Source: Pseudomonadales bacterium (GTDB taxonomy: Bacteria > Pseudomonadota > Gammaproteobacteria > Pseudomonadales > Ketobacteraceae). From it: a stretch of DNA of 64,000 nucleotides. Position 1 is the first letter of the stretch. Each line of letters opens with the position of its first letter. A program made the translations under genes and the position numbers. This document shows positions 7,968 through 16,604 of the stretch, one piece after another. The notes below the pieces were generated by a model, which saw nothing but the letters and a program-made list of their open reading frames with translations, had not been told where the DNA came from and ran no database searches. The stretch spans positions 1-64,000 of the forward strand of contig JAGUVW010000017.1 of assembly GCA_020062665.1 (NCBI GenBank), given 5' to 3'.

Positions 7968-8055
7968 TTTGGCAATCACCGGATTTACCGGGAATTAAAG
8001 CAAGCCCTGTGCCGCATCCGAACTGACATCGTGGGAATTTTCGACGGAGTTTTCT

Positions 8056-8994
8056 ATGGCCGGGGTATTGGATACCGTTGATCAACGAACCAGGCTGGTG
8101 GGACAGAACCGCCTGGAGTTGCTGTTGTTCCGGCTCGACGGCGACCAGGTGTACGGCATCAATGTCTTCAAGGTGCGCGAAGTACTGCAGTGCCCCAAGC
8201 TCACCGAAATTCCCCAGCGCAATCCCATCGTGCGTGGCATCGCCCATATTCGCGGCGGCACCATTTCCGTCATGGACATGAATCTGGCGATGGGCAATTC
8301 GCCGCTGCCGGACATCAACAGCTGCTTTGTGATCATCTCTGAATACAACATGGCGGTGCAGGGTTTTCTGGTGAAGTCCGTCGAAAAGATCGTCAATCTC
8401 AACTGGGAAAATATTCATCCACCACCGAAAGGAACGGGCAAGGGCAGCTACCTGACCGCCGTCACCGAGGTGGACAACCGCATCGTGGAAATCATTGATG
8501 TGGAAAAGATTCTGTCGGAAGTGTCACCCATGCGGGAAGAAGTGACTGCCGAGCTGATCAAGCCGGAAATTGTGCAATCTGCCAGTGACAAGCAGATGGC
8601 GGTGCTGATTGCCGATGATTCCAGTGTGGCACGCAAGCAGATCAAGCGTTGCGTTGAGCAGCTGGGTGTGAAAACTCACCTGGTGGCTGATGGGCGTCAG
8701 GCGCTGGAGCATCTGCAGGAGCTGGCGGCCAACGGAGATAACATCAATGATCACTACGTCATGCTGATCTCGGATATCGAGATGCCTGAAATGGATGGCT
8801 ATACGCTGACGGCGTCGATCCGCGATGATCCCCGACTCAAAGATCTTCACATTCTGCTGCATACCTCGCTCAGTGGTGTGTTCAATGAAGCCATGGTCAA
8901 ACGGGTGGGTGCCAATAATTTTCTGGCAAAATTCAAACCCGATCGTTTGGCTGAACTGGTTCAGGAACAGATCAATCAAGCATTGGAACGTTGA
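8056..8994 (+). CDS. cheV: Chemotaxis coupling protein CheV (CheW-receiver fusion)
   Basis: A 312-residue protein with a CheW-like domain (about 20-165; VYGINVFKVREVL, RNPIVRGIAHIRGGTISVMDM) joined to a receiver domain (about 183-305). The phosphorylated Asp is Asp240 in SDIEMPEMDG, and the acidic pair is in IADDSS. CheV couples receptors to CheA and can act as a phosphate sink. The order flgA-cheV-cheR-flgB is conserved in Pseudomonas relatives. Confidence 0.93.
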   Translation: MAGVLDTVDQRTRLVGQNRLELLLFRLDGDQVYGINVFKVREVLQCPKLTEIPQRNPIVRGIAHIRGGTISVMDMNLAMGNSPLPDINSCFVIISEYNMAVQGFLVKSVEKIVNLNWENIHPPPKGTGKGSYLTAVTEVDNRIVEIIDVEKILSEVSPMREEVTAELIKPEIVQSASDKQMAVLIADDSSVARKQIKRCVEQLGVKTHLVADGRQALEHLQELAANGDNINDHYVMLISDIEMPEMDGYTLTASIRDDPRLKDLHILLHTSLSGVFNEAMVKRVGANNFLAKFKPDRLAELVQEQINQALER

Positions 8995-9036
8995 TGATCG
9001 GGCACAGTTCGCTGTGTCCGTATCTGAGAAGGAAAG

Positions 9037-9882
9037 ATGGTATTTTCAGCGTCGAACCAGTCCCAATTCAGCGACAGTGAGTACGCCCAGTTTCGGCAGT
9101 TCCTGGAACGTTCCTGCGGCATCGTGCTGGGGGACAACAAGAACTACCTGATCGACAGTCGCCTGCGCAAGATATTGAAAGACAATGATATCGCGTCGCT
9201 GTCGGAGCTGATTCGCGAGATCGATCGGCCGGGCGCGGCACGGCTGCGGCAGCAGGTCATCGACGCGATGACCACCAACGAGACACTCTGGTTTCGCGAT
9301 CGCCACCCGTTCGAATTCCTCCAGTCCACCCTGTTGCCCGAGCTGGCCAAGCGTCCCGGCGACATCAATATCTGGTGCGCCGCCTGTTCCACCGGGCAGG
9401 AGCCATATTCGATCTCGATCTGTGTTGAAGAGCTGCGGCGCAAGAATTTCAGCTTCACCAACAAGAATGTCAGAATTCTGGCAACGGATATTTCCTCCAA
9501 GGTGCTGGAGACCGCCAGGCGTGGCTTGTACGAACCGCTGTCGCTCAAGCGCGGCATGTCGGAAGAACGCCTGGATGTACACTTCAAGCATGACAACGAA
9601 GGCGCCTGGGAGATCAAACCCGAGATCAAGCGGCGCATCGATTTCCGCTCTATCAATCTCAAGGACAGCTTCATCAATATCGGCAAGTTCGATATTGTCT
9701 TCTGTCGTAACGTGTTGATTTACTTCTCCAGCGATCTGCAGAAGCAGATCGTGTCCAACATTCATCGGGTGCTCAATCCCGGTGGCTATCTGTTTTTGGG
9801 CGGATCGGAAACGCCCAAGGGCCTGAATGATCTGTTCGATATCCGCTACTACACGCCTGGCGTGGTGTACGTCAAAAAATGA
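9037..9882 (+). CDS. cheR: Chemotaxis protein methyltransferase CheR (first copy)
   Basis: A 281-residue SAM-dependent methyltransferase that methylates receptor glutamates. It has the N-terminal helical CheR domain and the Rossmann domain, with the SAM loop IWCAACSTGQEPYSIS and the strand FDIVFCRNVLIYFS. The segment TTNETLWFRDRHPFEFL is the family hallmark. It lies 42 bases after cheV, probably in the same transcript. A second, divergent CheR is encoded at 50945. Confidence 0.93.
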   Translation: MVFSASNQSQFSDSEYAQFRQFLERSCGIVLGDNKNYLIDSRLRKILKDNDIASLSELIREIDRPGAARLRQQVIDAMTTNETLWFRDRHPFEFLQSTLLPELAKRPGDINIWCAACSTGQEPYSISICVEELRRKNFSFTNKNVRILATDISSKVLETARRGLYEPLSLKRGMSEERLDVHFKHDNEGAWEIKPEIKRRIDFRSINLKDSFINIGKFDIVFCRNVLIYFSSDLQKQIVSNIHRVLNPGGYLFLGGSETPKGLNDLFDIRYYTPGVVYVKK

Positions 9883-10035
9883 CGGACTGAATTCCGTCGT
9901 TTGAATCGGTTTGTTTGCCGCCTGTTGCCGCTCTGTTCTTGCCGATTGCCGCTGGCGGAATGCCTTTGCCGCCGGGAAATGAAAAATTGACGCGCCAATT
10001 GGCTAAGCCCCTGATAATCCGTGATATTGACTTGC

Positions 10036-10050
10036 TGGCACAGCGCTTGC
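10036..10050 (+). promoter_or_regulatory. Sigma-54 promoter of the flgB operon
   Basis: TGGCACAGCGCTTGC has GG at 10037-10038 and GC at 10049-10050 with exactly 10 bases between, close to TGGCACG-N4-TTGCW. It lies about 70 bases before flgB in the 236-bp gap after cheR, as expected for a FleR- or FleQ-activated middle operon. Confidence 0.85.
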
Positions 10051-10118
10051 TTTGCACTGCGCAGAGAAACGTTTCATTGGCGTTGTGCAGTGAAACCCCG
10101 ACCAGCGAGTACAGGCAA

Positions 10119-10523
10119 ATGGCCATCAGCATCGACAAACACCTCGGCATCCACCAGCACGCGCTGCAGTTGCGGTCGCAGCGGGCGTCTGTTCTGGCGA
10201 ACAATATTGCCAACGCCGATACGCCGGGCTTCAAGGCTCGTGACATGGATTTCGCGCAGATGCTCAAGGCGCAGATGGGCGAGACCTCGGACACCTTGCC
10301 GATGACGGCAACGGGTTCCCAGCACGTGCAGGGTTTGATCCAGGCCGAAGCCATCAACGGCATGAAATATCGCACGCCGTCCCAGCCGTCCATCGATGGC
10401 AACACCGTGGATGCCGACCGGGAGCGCACCGAATTCACCCGCAACACCATGGAATTCCAGGCGGCATTTGAATTCCTCAACGGCAAGATCAAGTCGCTGA
10501 TCAGCGCAATCAGGGGAGAATGA
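10119..10523 (+). CDS. flgB: Flagellar proximal rod protein FlgB
   Basis: A 134-residue rod protein whose N-terminal motif is LANNIANADTPGFKARDMDF, the shared rod/hook assembly motif. The C-terminal helix (FTRNTMEFQAAFEFLNGKIK) packs with it in the axial structure. ATG 10119 gives the family start MAISIDKHLGIH; the open frame extends further upstream across the sigma-54 promoter, so earlier starts are ruled out. First gene of flgBCDE; its stop overlaps a possible flgC start (ATGA). Confidence 0.93.
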   Translation: MAISIDKHLGIHQHALQLRSQRASVLANNIANADTPGFKARDMDFAQMLKAQMGETSDTLPMTATGSQHVQGLIQAEAINGMKYRTPSQPSIDGNTVDADRERTEFTRNTMEFQAAFEFLNGKIKSLISAIRGE

Positions 10524-10525
10524 GC

Positions 10526-10969
10526 ATGTCCTTGAATAGTGTATTTGATATCGCTGGTAGCGGCATGAGCGCACAGAGTGTGCGCCTGAACACCACCAGC
10601 TCGAATATCGCCAACGCGGAAAGTGTCTCCAGCAACACGGATGAAACCTATCGTGCCCGCCATCCGGTGTTCGCGGCCCAATTGCAGTCGGCCATGAGCA
10701 GTTCACCTTTCAATTTCTCGGCCAGTCAGCTCGATGCCGGCGGTGGTGTGGATGTATTGGGTGTGGTGGAAAGCGATGCGCCGTTGCAGTTGCGCTATGA
10801 GCCTCATCATCCCCAGGCCAATGAAGAAGGCTATGTGGCCTATCCCAATGTGAATATCGTCGAAGAAATGGCGAACATGATCAGCGCATCCCGAGCCTTC
10901 CAGAACAACGTGGATGTGATGAACTCTGCCAAACAGATGCTGCAACACGCATTGAGTCTGGGACGCTGA
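10526..10969 (+). CDS. flgC: Flagellar proximal rod protein FlgC
   Basis: A 147-residue rod component with the N-terminal start MSLNSVFDIAGSGMSAQ and SSNIANAESVSS motif, and the C-terminal NVNIVEEMANMISASRAFQNNVDVM signature of FlgC. ATG 10526 was preferred to ATG 10520 because GGGGAG (10513-10518) then has a 7-base spacing. The product sits in the proximal rod on top of FlgB and FlgF. Confidence 0.93.
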   Translation: MSLNSVFDIAGSGMSAQSVRLNTTSSNIANAESVSSNTDETYRARHPVFAAQLQSAMSSSPFNFSASQLDAGGGVDVLGVVESDAPLQLRYEPHHPQANEEGYVAYPNVNIVEEMANMISASRAFQNNVDVMNSAKQMLQHALSLGR

Positions 10970-10995
10970 CAGGTAACTGATCCGGGAGCACGAGC

Positions 10996-11679
10996 ATGAC
11001 GATTTCCAATGTAACTTCCAACAGTGTACTCGACGATCTGGCGATCAGTTCCAAACAGCAAGGCGGTGGCAAGAATGAAATCACCGCCGACAAAAACATG
11101 TTCATGAAGCTGCTGCTGGCGCAGATCAAGAATCAGAATCCGCTCAACCCGGCAGATCAGACCGAGTTCGTTGCCCAGCTGGCGCAGTTCAGCACGCTGG
11201 AAGGCATCCAGAATCTGAATTCATCGGTGCAGGACATCAGCTCGATGTATCGCTCCACCCAGGCTTTGCAAGCCACCGCGCTGGTGGGGCGTGATGTACT
11301 CGTGCCGGGCAATATCGGTTATCTGGAAGCAGGTTCAAAGATCGAAGGTACCATCGCTCCCGGCCAGGCGTCTGGCGACATCACCATGACTATCAAGGAT
11401 GCCAAGGGCGCGGTGGTGGCTAGCCGTGATCTGGGCAACATCGGTGACGCGGAAACGCCATTTGCCTGGGACGGTACCGACAACAGCGGCAATCCATTGC
11501 CGGCTGGCCCATATTCGATTTCCATCGAAGGCAACTCGGGTGGCAATAATCAGGCGCTCGAAACCAACATCTACAGCCGGGTCAACAGTGTCAGCATCGT
11601 GAACAATCAAGGCGGCATGATGCTGAATCTGAATGGCATCGGTCAGATCAGTTCCAACAATATTCAAGAAGTACGCTAA
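10996..11679 (+). CDS. flgD: Hook-capping protein FlgD
   Basis: A 227-residue scaffold that caps the growing hook and is absent from the finished organelle. The N-terminal region carries the export/assembly motif FMKLLLAQIKNQNPLNPADQ followed by EFVAQLAQFSTLEG. The C-terminal half has the FlgD tudor/Ig-like segment, with FAWDGTDNSGNPLPAGPYSI. GGGAG lies 9 bases before the ATG. Part of the sigma-54-driven flgBCDE transcript. Confidence 0.93.
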   Translation: MTISNVTSNSVLDDLAISSKQQGGGKNEITADKNMFMKLLLAQIKNQNPLNPADQTEFVAQLAQFSTLEGIQNLNSSVQDISSMYRSTQALQATALVGRDVLVPGNIGYLEAGSKIEGTIAPGQASGDITMTIKDAKGAVVASRDLGNIGDAETPFAWDGTDNSGNPLPAGPYSISIEGNSGGNNQALETNIYSRVNSVSIVNNQGGMMLNLNGIGQISSNNIQEVR

Positions 11680-11696
11680 CGCGGCAGGAGTAAAAC

Positions 11697-13031
11697 ATGA
11701 GTTTCAATATTGCATTGAGCGGTCTGAATGCGGCGCAGGCCCAGCTGGATGTCACCAGCAATAATATCGCCAACGTGGAAACCATCGGCTTCAAGGAATC
11801 CCGGGCAGTATTTGGTGATATCTATGCCAACTCCCAGTTTGGCAACAGCCAGACTGCGATTGGCAACGGCGTATTGCTGCAGGAAGTGGCGCAGCTTTTC
11901 AATCAGGGAAACTTGAACTTCACCTCGCAGGCGCTGGATCTGGCCATCAGTGGCGAGGGGTTCTTTGTTATCTCGCCCGATCAGCTCAGTCAGGAGCGGT
12001 TATACAGCCGGGCAGGGGCGTTCGGTGTGGACTCCAATGGATTCGTGGTGAACTCAGCCGGCCAGTTCCTCCAGGTGTTTCCGGTGAATACCGATGGCTC
12101 GGTGACAGCAACGGCGCTGTCCAGCACCGTGCCGCTCCAATTGCCTGATACGGCAGGCGCGCCACAGGCCACCGCAGAAGTGGAAATTGGCGCCAACTTG
12201 CCGGCCAATGCTGCCAACCTTGCGGTTGATGCGTTTAACCCGGCGCAACCCAACACCTACACGGCGTCAACGTCGATCACCGTTTACGATTCTCTGGGTG
12301 ATTCCCATATTGTCACTGCCTATTTTGTGAAGGAGCCGCTGCTGGATGGCGTCAACCAGAATACCTGGGGCGTGTTTCTGACCACTACTGATTCCACTGG
12401 CGCGGTTGTAGACCTTGATGTATTCGACGGGGTCGGCGGTGCTGCCAGTCCGTTGGTGAATGCGAACGGCACGGCTTATGGCACGCTCGCTTTCAACCAG
12501 CAAGGTGTGTTTCAGGGCACCATTCCAGCGAGCGGGATCTACACTGAGGCTTTCAGTTTTCTGAATAACGGCGCCGATCCGACCCAGCAGGTGTTCTTCG
12601 ATTTCAACAACAATACGCCGACCCAGTTTGCTTCTCCGTTTACCATCAATACCTTGTCACAGGATGGTTTCACTATCGGCCGTCTGACCGGATTGAATGT
12701 GGATTCCAAAGGTGTGATTCAGGCGACCTATTCCAATGGTCAGACTGAAGCGGTGGGCAAGGTGGCGCTGGCGCGTTTTCCCAACCCGCAAGGCTTGTTG
12801 CAGGTGGGCAATACTACATGGCGCGCTTCTACTGCGTCGGGCGAACCACTGGCCGGTGAAGCTGGCACATCGAGCTTTGGTTTGATTCAGTCGGGCGCGC
12901 TGGAATCTTCGACGGTGGATCTGACCAAGGAGCTGGTGACGCTGATCACGGCGCAGCGGAATTTCCAGGCCAACGCCAAGTCTATCGAAACTTCCAACGC
13001 GGTAACGCAGACCATCATCCAGATCCGATAA
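11697..13031 (+). CDS. flgE: Flagellar hook protein FlgE
   Basis: A 444-residue hook subunit, a usual length for the family. The N-terminal D0 motif is SNNIANVETIGFKESRAVF. The middle contains the FlgE D2 region (YDSLGDSHIVTAYF), and the C-terminal helix is LTKELVTLITAQRNFQANAKSIET. Polymerises under the FlgD cap to make the universal joint. Last gene of its transcript; a strong terminator stands 19 bases downstream. Confidence 0.94.
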   Translation: MSFNIALSGLNAAQAQLDVTSNNIANVETIGFKESRAVFGDIYANSQFGNSQTAIGNGVLLQEVAQLFNQGNLNFTSQALDLAISGEGFFVISPDQLSQERLYSRAGAFGVDSNGFVVNSAGQFLQVFPVNTDGSVTATALSSTVPLQLPDTAGAPQATAEVEIGANLPANAANLAVDAFNPAQPNTYTASTSITVYDSLGDSHIVTAYFVKEPLLDGVNQNTWGVFLTTTDSTGAVVDLDVFDGVGGAASPLVNANGTAYGTLAFNQQGVFQGTIPASGIYTEAFSFLNNGADPTQQVFFDFNNNTPTQFASPFTINTLSQDGFTIGRLTGLNVDSKGVIQATYSNGQTEAVGKVALARFPNPQGLLQVGNTTWRASTASGEPLAGEAGTSSFGLIQSGALESSTVDLTKELVTLITAQRNFQANAKSIETSNAVTQTIIQIR

Positions 13032-13049
13032 GTGATCTGAAGCAATACG

Positions 13050-13076
13050 AGCCCCGCATTCGCGGGGCTTTTTTTT
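13050..13076 (+). terminator. Terminator of flgBCDE
   Basis: GCCCCGC (13051-13057), loop ATTC, GCGGGGC (13062-13068) and an 8-base T tract (13069-13076). The end of the T tract forms the T of the next sigma-54 -24 box. Confidence 0.92.
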
Positions 13077-13091
13077 GGCAAGTGATTTGCA
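13076..13091 (+). promoter_or_regulatory. Sigma-54 promoter of flgF-flgL
   Basis: TGGCAAGTGATTTGCA has GG at 13077-13078 and GC at 13089-13090 with 10 bases between, nearly the full consensus. It starts at the last T of the flgE terminator and lies 56 bases before flgF. Confidence 0.87.
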
Positions 13092-13146
13092 GTAGATCAG
13101 TGAGTCGAAACAAACCGCATTTTTTTGACAGTCAGGAGCGAGCAGC

Positions 13147-13884
13147 GTGGACAAATCACTCTACATATCCATGACAGGAGCGCGCGAATCGCTGGATGCG
13201 CAGCAGCTACGTGCCAACAACCTGGCTAACGTTTCCACTAACGGATTCAAGGCGGACTATCACCAGTTTCGCAGCATGTCGGTGTTCGGCGAGCATCATC
13301 CCTCGCGGGCCTACGCCATGGGTGAGCGCCCGGGTACAGATCTTTCTTCCGGTGTGCTGATGGAAACCGGGCGCGATCTGGATGTCGCGATCAAGGGTGA
13401 AGGCTGGCTTGCAGTTCAGATGCCCGACGGATCAGAAGCCTATACCCGCGCAGGTGACTTGCAACGAGATGTCAGCGGGATGCTGGTGACGGGTTCCGGT
13501 TTGCCAGTGATGGGCGACAACGGCCCCATCATTTTGCCGGAGTATGAAACCCTGGAGCTCGGTATCGATGGAACTATTTCCATTCGAGGGCTGGGTGACG
13601 ACGGTCAGACTATCACGCAGGTCAACCGACTGAAGCTGGTCAATCCCGATCTTGCAACATTGGTGAAGGGCGAGGACGGATTGATGCGTACGCGCGATGG
13701 CGAGCAGCCTGTTGTCGACGCCAACGTGCAAATTATCAACGGCATGCTGGAAGGCTCCAACGTCAATCCAGTTGCAGAGCTGACCGGACTCATCACGATG
13801 TCGCGCCTGTTCGAACTGAACGTACGCATGATGAAGACAGCGCAGGAAAATGACGAAGCAGCGGCACGGATGATGCAAGGTTAG
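13147..13884 (+). CDS. flgF: Flagellar proximal rod protein FlgF
   Basis: A 245-residue rod protein. It begins MDKSLYISMTGARESL, the FlgF pattern, from a GTG start, and carries NNLANVSTNGFKADYHQF. The C-terminal NVNPVAELTGLITMSRLFELNVRMMKT segment is typical. First gene of the second rod/ring/hook transcript. GTG 13147 was chosen because it gives the conserved N-terminus. Confidence 0.92.
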   Translation: MDKSLYISMTGARESLDAQQLRANNLANVSTNGFKADYHQFRSMSVFGEHHPSRAYAMGERPGTDLSSGVLMETGRDLDVAIKGEGWLAVQMPDGSEAYTRAGDLQRDVSGMLVTGSGLPVMGDNGPIILPEYETLELGIDGTISIRGLGDDGQTITQVNRLKLVNPDLATLVKGEDGLMRTRDGEQPVVDANVQIINGMLEGSNVNPVAELTGLITMSRLFELNVRMMKTAQENDEAAARMMQG

Positions 13885-13979
13885 TGAAAGCGCCAGAATT
13901 TCCACGCACGAACGATGAAGTCGGCAGAAGTTGGCCCCGCCCGGGAAAACGTTTGCCGTATTAACGAGAGGATCAAGCT

Positions 13980-14765
13980 ATGCAATCAGCACTGTGGGTC
14001 AGTAAAACCGGATTGAGTGCTCAGGACACCAAGCTGAAAACCATTTCCAACAACCTGGCCAACGTCAGCACCAACGGTTTCAAACGCGATCGGGCAGTGT
14101 TTCAGGATCTGCTGTACCAGATCAACCGCCAGCCTGGAGGTCAGTCTTCGCAGAATACGGAATTGCCGTCTGGCTTGCAGCTGGGTACGGGTGTGCGACT
14201 GGTGGCGACGCACAAACAGTTCACCATGGGCAATATTCAGGTGACAGATCAGGGCCTGGACATGGCCATCAATGGACGTGGTTTTTTTCAGATCCTGATG
14301 CCAGACGGTTCCACCTATTACACCCGTGATGGTGAATTCCAGTTGAACTCAAATGGTGAGCTGGTGAATGCCAGCGGATTTCCGCTGGAGCCGGGCATCA
14401 CGATTCCTGAGGGCGCGCATAGTGTCACGATCGGAACCGATGGCGTCGTGAGCGTGGTGGATGCGCAGACCGGCGATTCCACTCAGGTGGGCAACATCCA
14501 GCTGGCTGATTTCATCAATCCGGCTGGCCTGGAAGCCATGGGCGGCAATCTGTTTCGTGAAACCGTAGCGTCCGGCGCACCCACGCAGGGTGAGCCCGCC
14601 CAGAACGGACTGGGCCCCATCATCCAGGGCGCACTGGAAAGCTCTAACGTCAATGTCGTGGAAGAGCTGGTGAACATGATCGAAACCCAGCGTGCCTATG
14701 AAATGAATTCGAAAGTGATTTCAACAGTTGATCAGATGCTGCAGTACATCGGACAGCAGTTGTAA
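13980..14765 (+). CDS. flgG: Flagellar distal rod protein FlgG
   Basis: A 261-residue distal rod subunit, nearly invariant in length across proteobacteria. N-terminal MQSALWVSKTGLSAQDTK and SNNLANVSTNGFKRDRAVFQDLLYQ are diagnostic; the C-terminal NVNVVEELVNMIETQRAYEMNSK helix completes D0. GAGAGG lies ahead of the start. The rod segment it forms crosses the P and L rings made by the next genes. Confidence 0.95.
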   Translation: MQSALWVSKTGLSAQDTKLKTISNNLANVSTNGFKRDRAVFQDLLYQINRQPGGQSSQNTELPSGLQLGTGVRLVATHKQFTMGNIQVTDQGLDMAINGRGFFQILMPDGSTYYTRDGEFQLNSNGELVNASGFPLEPGITIPEGAHSVTIGTDGVVSVVDAQTGDSTQVGNIQLADFINPAGLEAMGGNLFRETVASGAPTQGEPAQNGLGPIIQGALESSNVNVVEELVNMIETQRAYEMNSKVISTVDQMLQYIGQQL

Positions 14766-14783
14766 TTGAGTGAGGATCTGACC

Positions 14784-15479
14784 ATGAAATTCCCGCTTCT
14801 TGTGATCCTTTCAAGTCTGCTGGCCAGCGGTTGCGCTGCGCTGGATCCGCCCAAGCCAGGTGATCCACGCTATTCGCCGGTAATGCCGGTGGCGCAGCCC
14901 AGTGGCATCCAGTCTGTTGGGTCCATCTACGCCAGCGGAGCGGGTATCAGCCTGTGGGAAGACAAGCGTGCGCGCCGGGTCGGCGACATCATTACAGTTT
15001 ATCTCGATGAAAAAACCATGTCGTCGAAGAGCAATAAGACTGAGATCGAGAAAGAAGACACATTGGAAATGAATGTGAATTCTCTGCTGGGAACGCAACC
15101 GAATTTCCGCTTGCCTGGCGTTACCGACAACGCATTGACACTCAATACTTCGGCGTCCAATACGCGAGAGTTCACTGGTGATGCCGGCTCGGATCAGAGC
15201 AATCGCATGGTGGGCCAGATTTCCGTCACCGTGGCGGATGTGCTGAGCAATGGTGTACTGGTGGTCAGGGGTGAGAAGTGGATGACCTTTTCCCAGGGCG
15301 ATGAATTTATCCGGATAGAGGGCATGCTGCGGCCGTCGGACATTTCGCCACAGAACACGGTGATTTCAAGCCGGATTGCCGATGCACGCTTGACCTATAG
15401 CGCCACAGGTGCACTTGCAGATGCTCAACAGCAGGGTTGGATGTCGCGGGTATTCAATAGCCCGTGGTGGCCGTTCTGA
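14784..15479 (+). CDS. flgH: Flagellar L-ring lipoprotein FlgH
   Basis: A 231-residue outer-membrane lipoprotein. A type II signal peptide ends in the lipobox LASG-Cys at about residue 18. The mature part has the FlgH landmarks GSIYASGAGISLWEDKRARRVGDIITVYL, the NGVLVVRGEKWMTFSQGDEFIRIEGMLRPSDI block and DARLTYS. ATG 14784 was chosen over the TTG at 14766 because GAGG precedes it and the signal peptide begins there. Confidence 0.94.
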   Translation: MKFPLLVILSSLLASGCAALDPPKPGDPRYSPVMPVAQPSGIQSVGSIYASGAGISLWEDKRARRVGDIITVYLDEKTMSSKSNKTEIEKEDTLEMNVNSLLGTQPNFRLPGVTDNALTLNTSASNTREFTGDAGSDQSNRMVGQISVTVADVLSNGVLVVRGEKWMTFSQGDEFIRIEGMLRPSDISPQNTVISSRIADARLTYSATGALADAQQQGWMSRVFNSPWWPF

Positions 15480-15491
15480 CGGAGTATGACA

Positions 15492-16601
15492 ATGAAAGAT
15501 TTGTTCAGATATATGGTGGCATGCGTCGTTCTGGCTTCGGCTTCAAGCATAAGTCTGGCTGATCGCCTGAAGGACATTTCGGATGTGCAGGGAGTGCGTA
15601 CCAACCAATTGATCGGCTATGGCCTGGTGGTGGGGCTTGATGGCACCGGCGACAAGACTGCGCAGACGCCTTTCACATCTCAAACGTTCCGCAACATGAT
15701 GGAACAGTTTGGCATCAGCGTTCCCGAAAACATGACCCCCAAGTTGAAGAACGTAGCAGCAGTTTCCATTCATGCAGTGCTACCTCCATTTTCCAAGCCA
15801 GGTCAGAGAATTGATGTCACCGTGTCTTCGATTGGCAACGCGAGCAGTCTGCGTGGCGGCAGTTTATTGATGACACCGCTGCGAGGTGCAGACGGAAAAG
15901 TCTACGCCATCGCGCAGGGTGATTTGGTCGTTGGCGGCTTTGGTGCGCAAGGCAGCGACGGTTCGAAGATTACCGTGAATGTACCCAGCGTCGGGCGCAT
16001 TGCCAACGGTGCCACTGTTGAAGTGGCGGCGCCAAACCCCTTCATGGACGGCGACACGCTTACCTTCAATCTGCATCAGCCAGACTTCACCACCGCCAAG
16101 CGAGTGCGTGACGAAATAAACCGCTTACTGGGACCTGGTGTTGCGCGGTCCATGGATGCAACCTCGATTGTTGTAACGGCGCCCAGGGATCCGTCGCAGC
16201 GGGTTACCTATCTGTCGGTGCTGGAAAATCTGGATGTGCAGCCGGCAGAACCGACTGCCCGGGTGATCATTAATTCCCGCACCGGAACCATTGTGGTGGG
16301 TTCGAATGTGAAGGTGTTTCCTGCGGCGGTCAGTCATGGAAATCTGACGGTGACGATTGCAGAAGGCGTCGAAGTATCCCAGCCCAATGAGTTTGCCGGT
16401 GGTCGCACGGTAGTGGCGCAGGACACTCAGATTGATATTGAGCAGGAACCCGTGCGCATGTTCAAGGTCGGTAGCAGCGTCACACTGGATGACATCGTCA
16501 GCGCCGTCAACAGGGTAGGTATGGCGCCCGGTGATTTGATGGCGATCCTTGAAGCGCTGAAGCAGGCTGGCGCTCTACGCGCAGAACTGATTGTGATCTG
16601 A
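15492..16601 (+). CDS. flgI: Flagellar P-ring protein FlgI
   Basis: A 369-residue periplasmic ring protein with a Sec signal peptide (hydrophobic run to SLA, then mature [11 protein letters not shown]). It carries the conserved [19 protein letters not shown] and [20 protein letters not shown] near the ends. GGAG at 15481-15484 is spaced 7 bases from ATG 15492, so I prefer it to ATG 15486. Needs FlgA (7160-7909) as chaperone. Confidence 0.94.
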   Translation: MKDLFRYMVACVVLASASSISLADRLKDISDVQGVRTNQLIGYGLVVGLDGTGDKTAQTPFTSQTFRNMMEQFGISVPENMTPKLKNVAAVSIHAVLPPFSKPGQRIDVTVSSIGNASSLRGGSLLMTPLRGADGKVYAIAQGDLVVGGFGAQGSDGSKITVNVPSVGRIANGATVEVAAPNPFMDGDTLTFNLHQPDFTTAKRVRDEINRLLGPGVARSMDATSIVVTAPRDPSQRVTYLSVLENLDVQPAEPTARVIINSRTGTIVVGSNVKVFPAAVSHGNLTVTIAEGVEVSQPNEFAGGRTVVAQDTQIDIEQEPVRMFKVGSSVTLDDIVSAVNRVGMAPGDLMAILEALKQAGALRAELIVI

Positions 16602-16604
16602 GCC

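Noticed and set aside
7994-8024. TAAA followed by a GCCGCATC-like box before cheV
   Set aside because: TAAA to GCCG is 12 bases, not 15, so it does not fit sigma-28.
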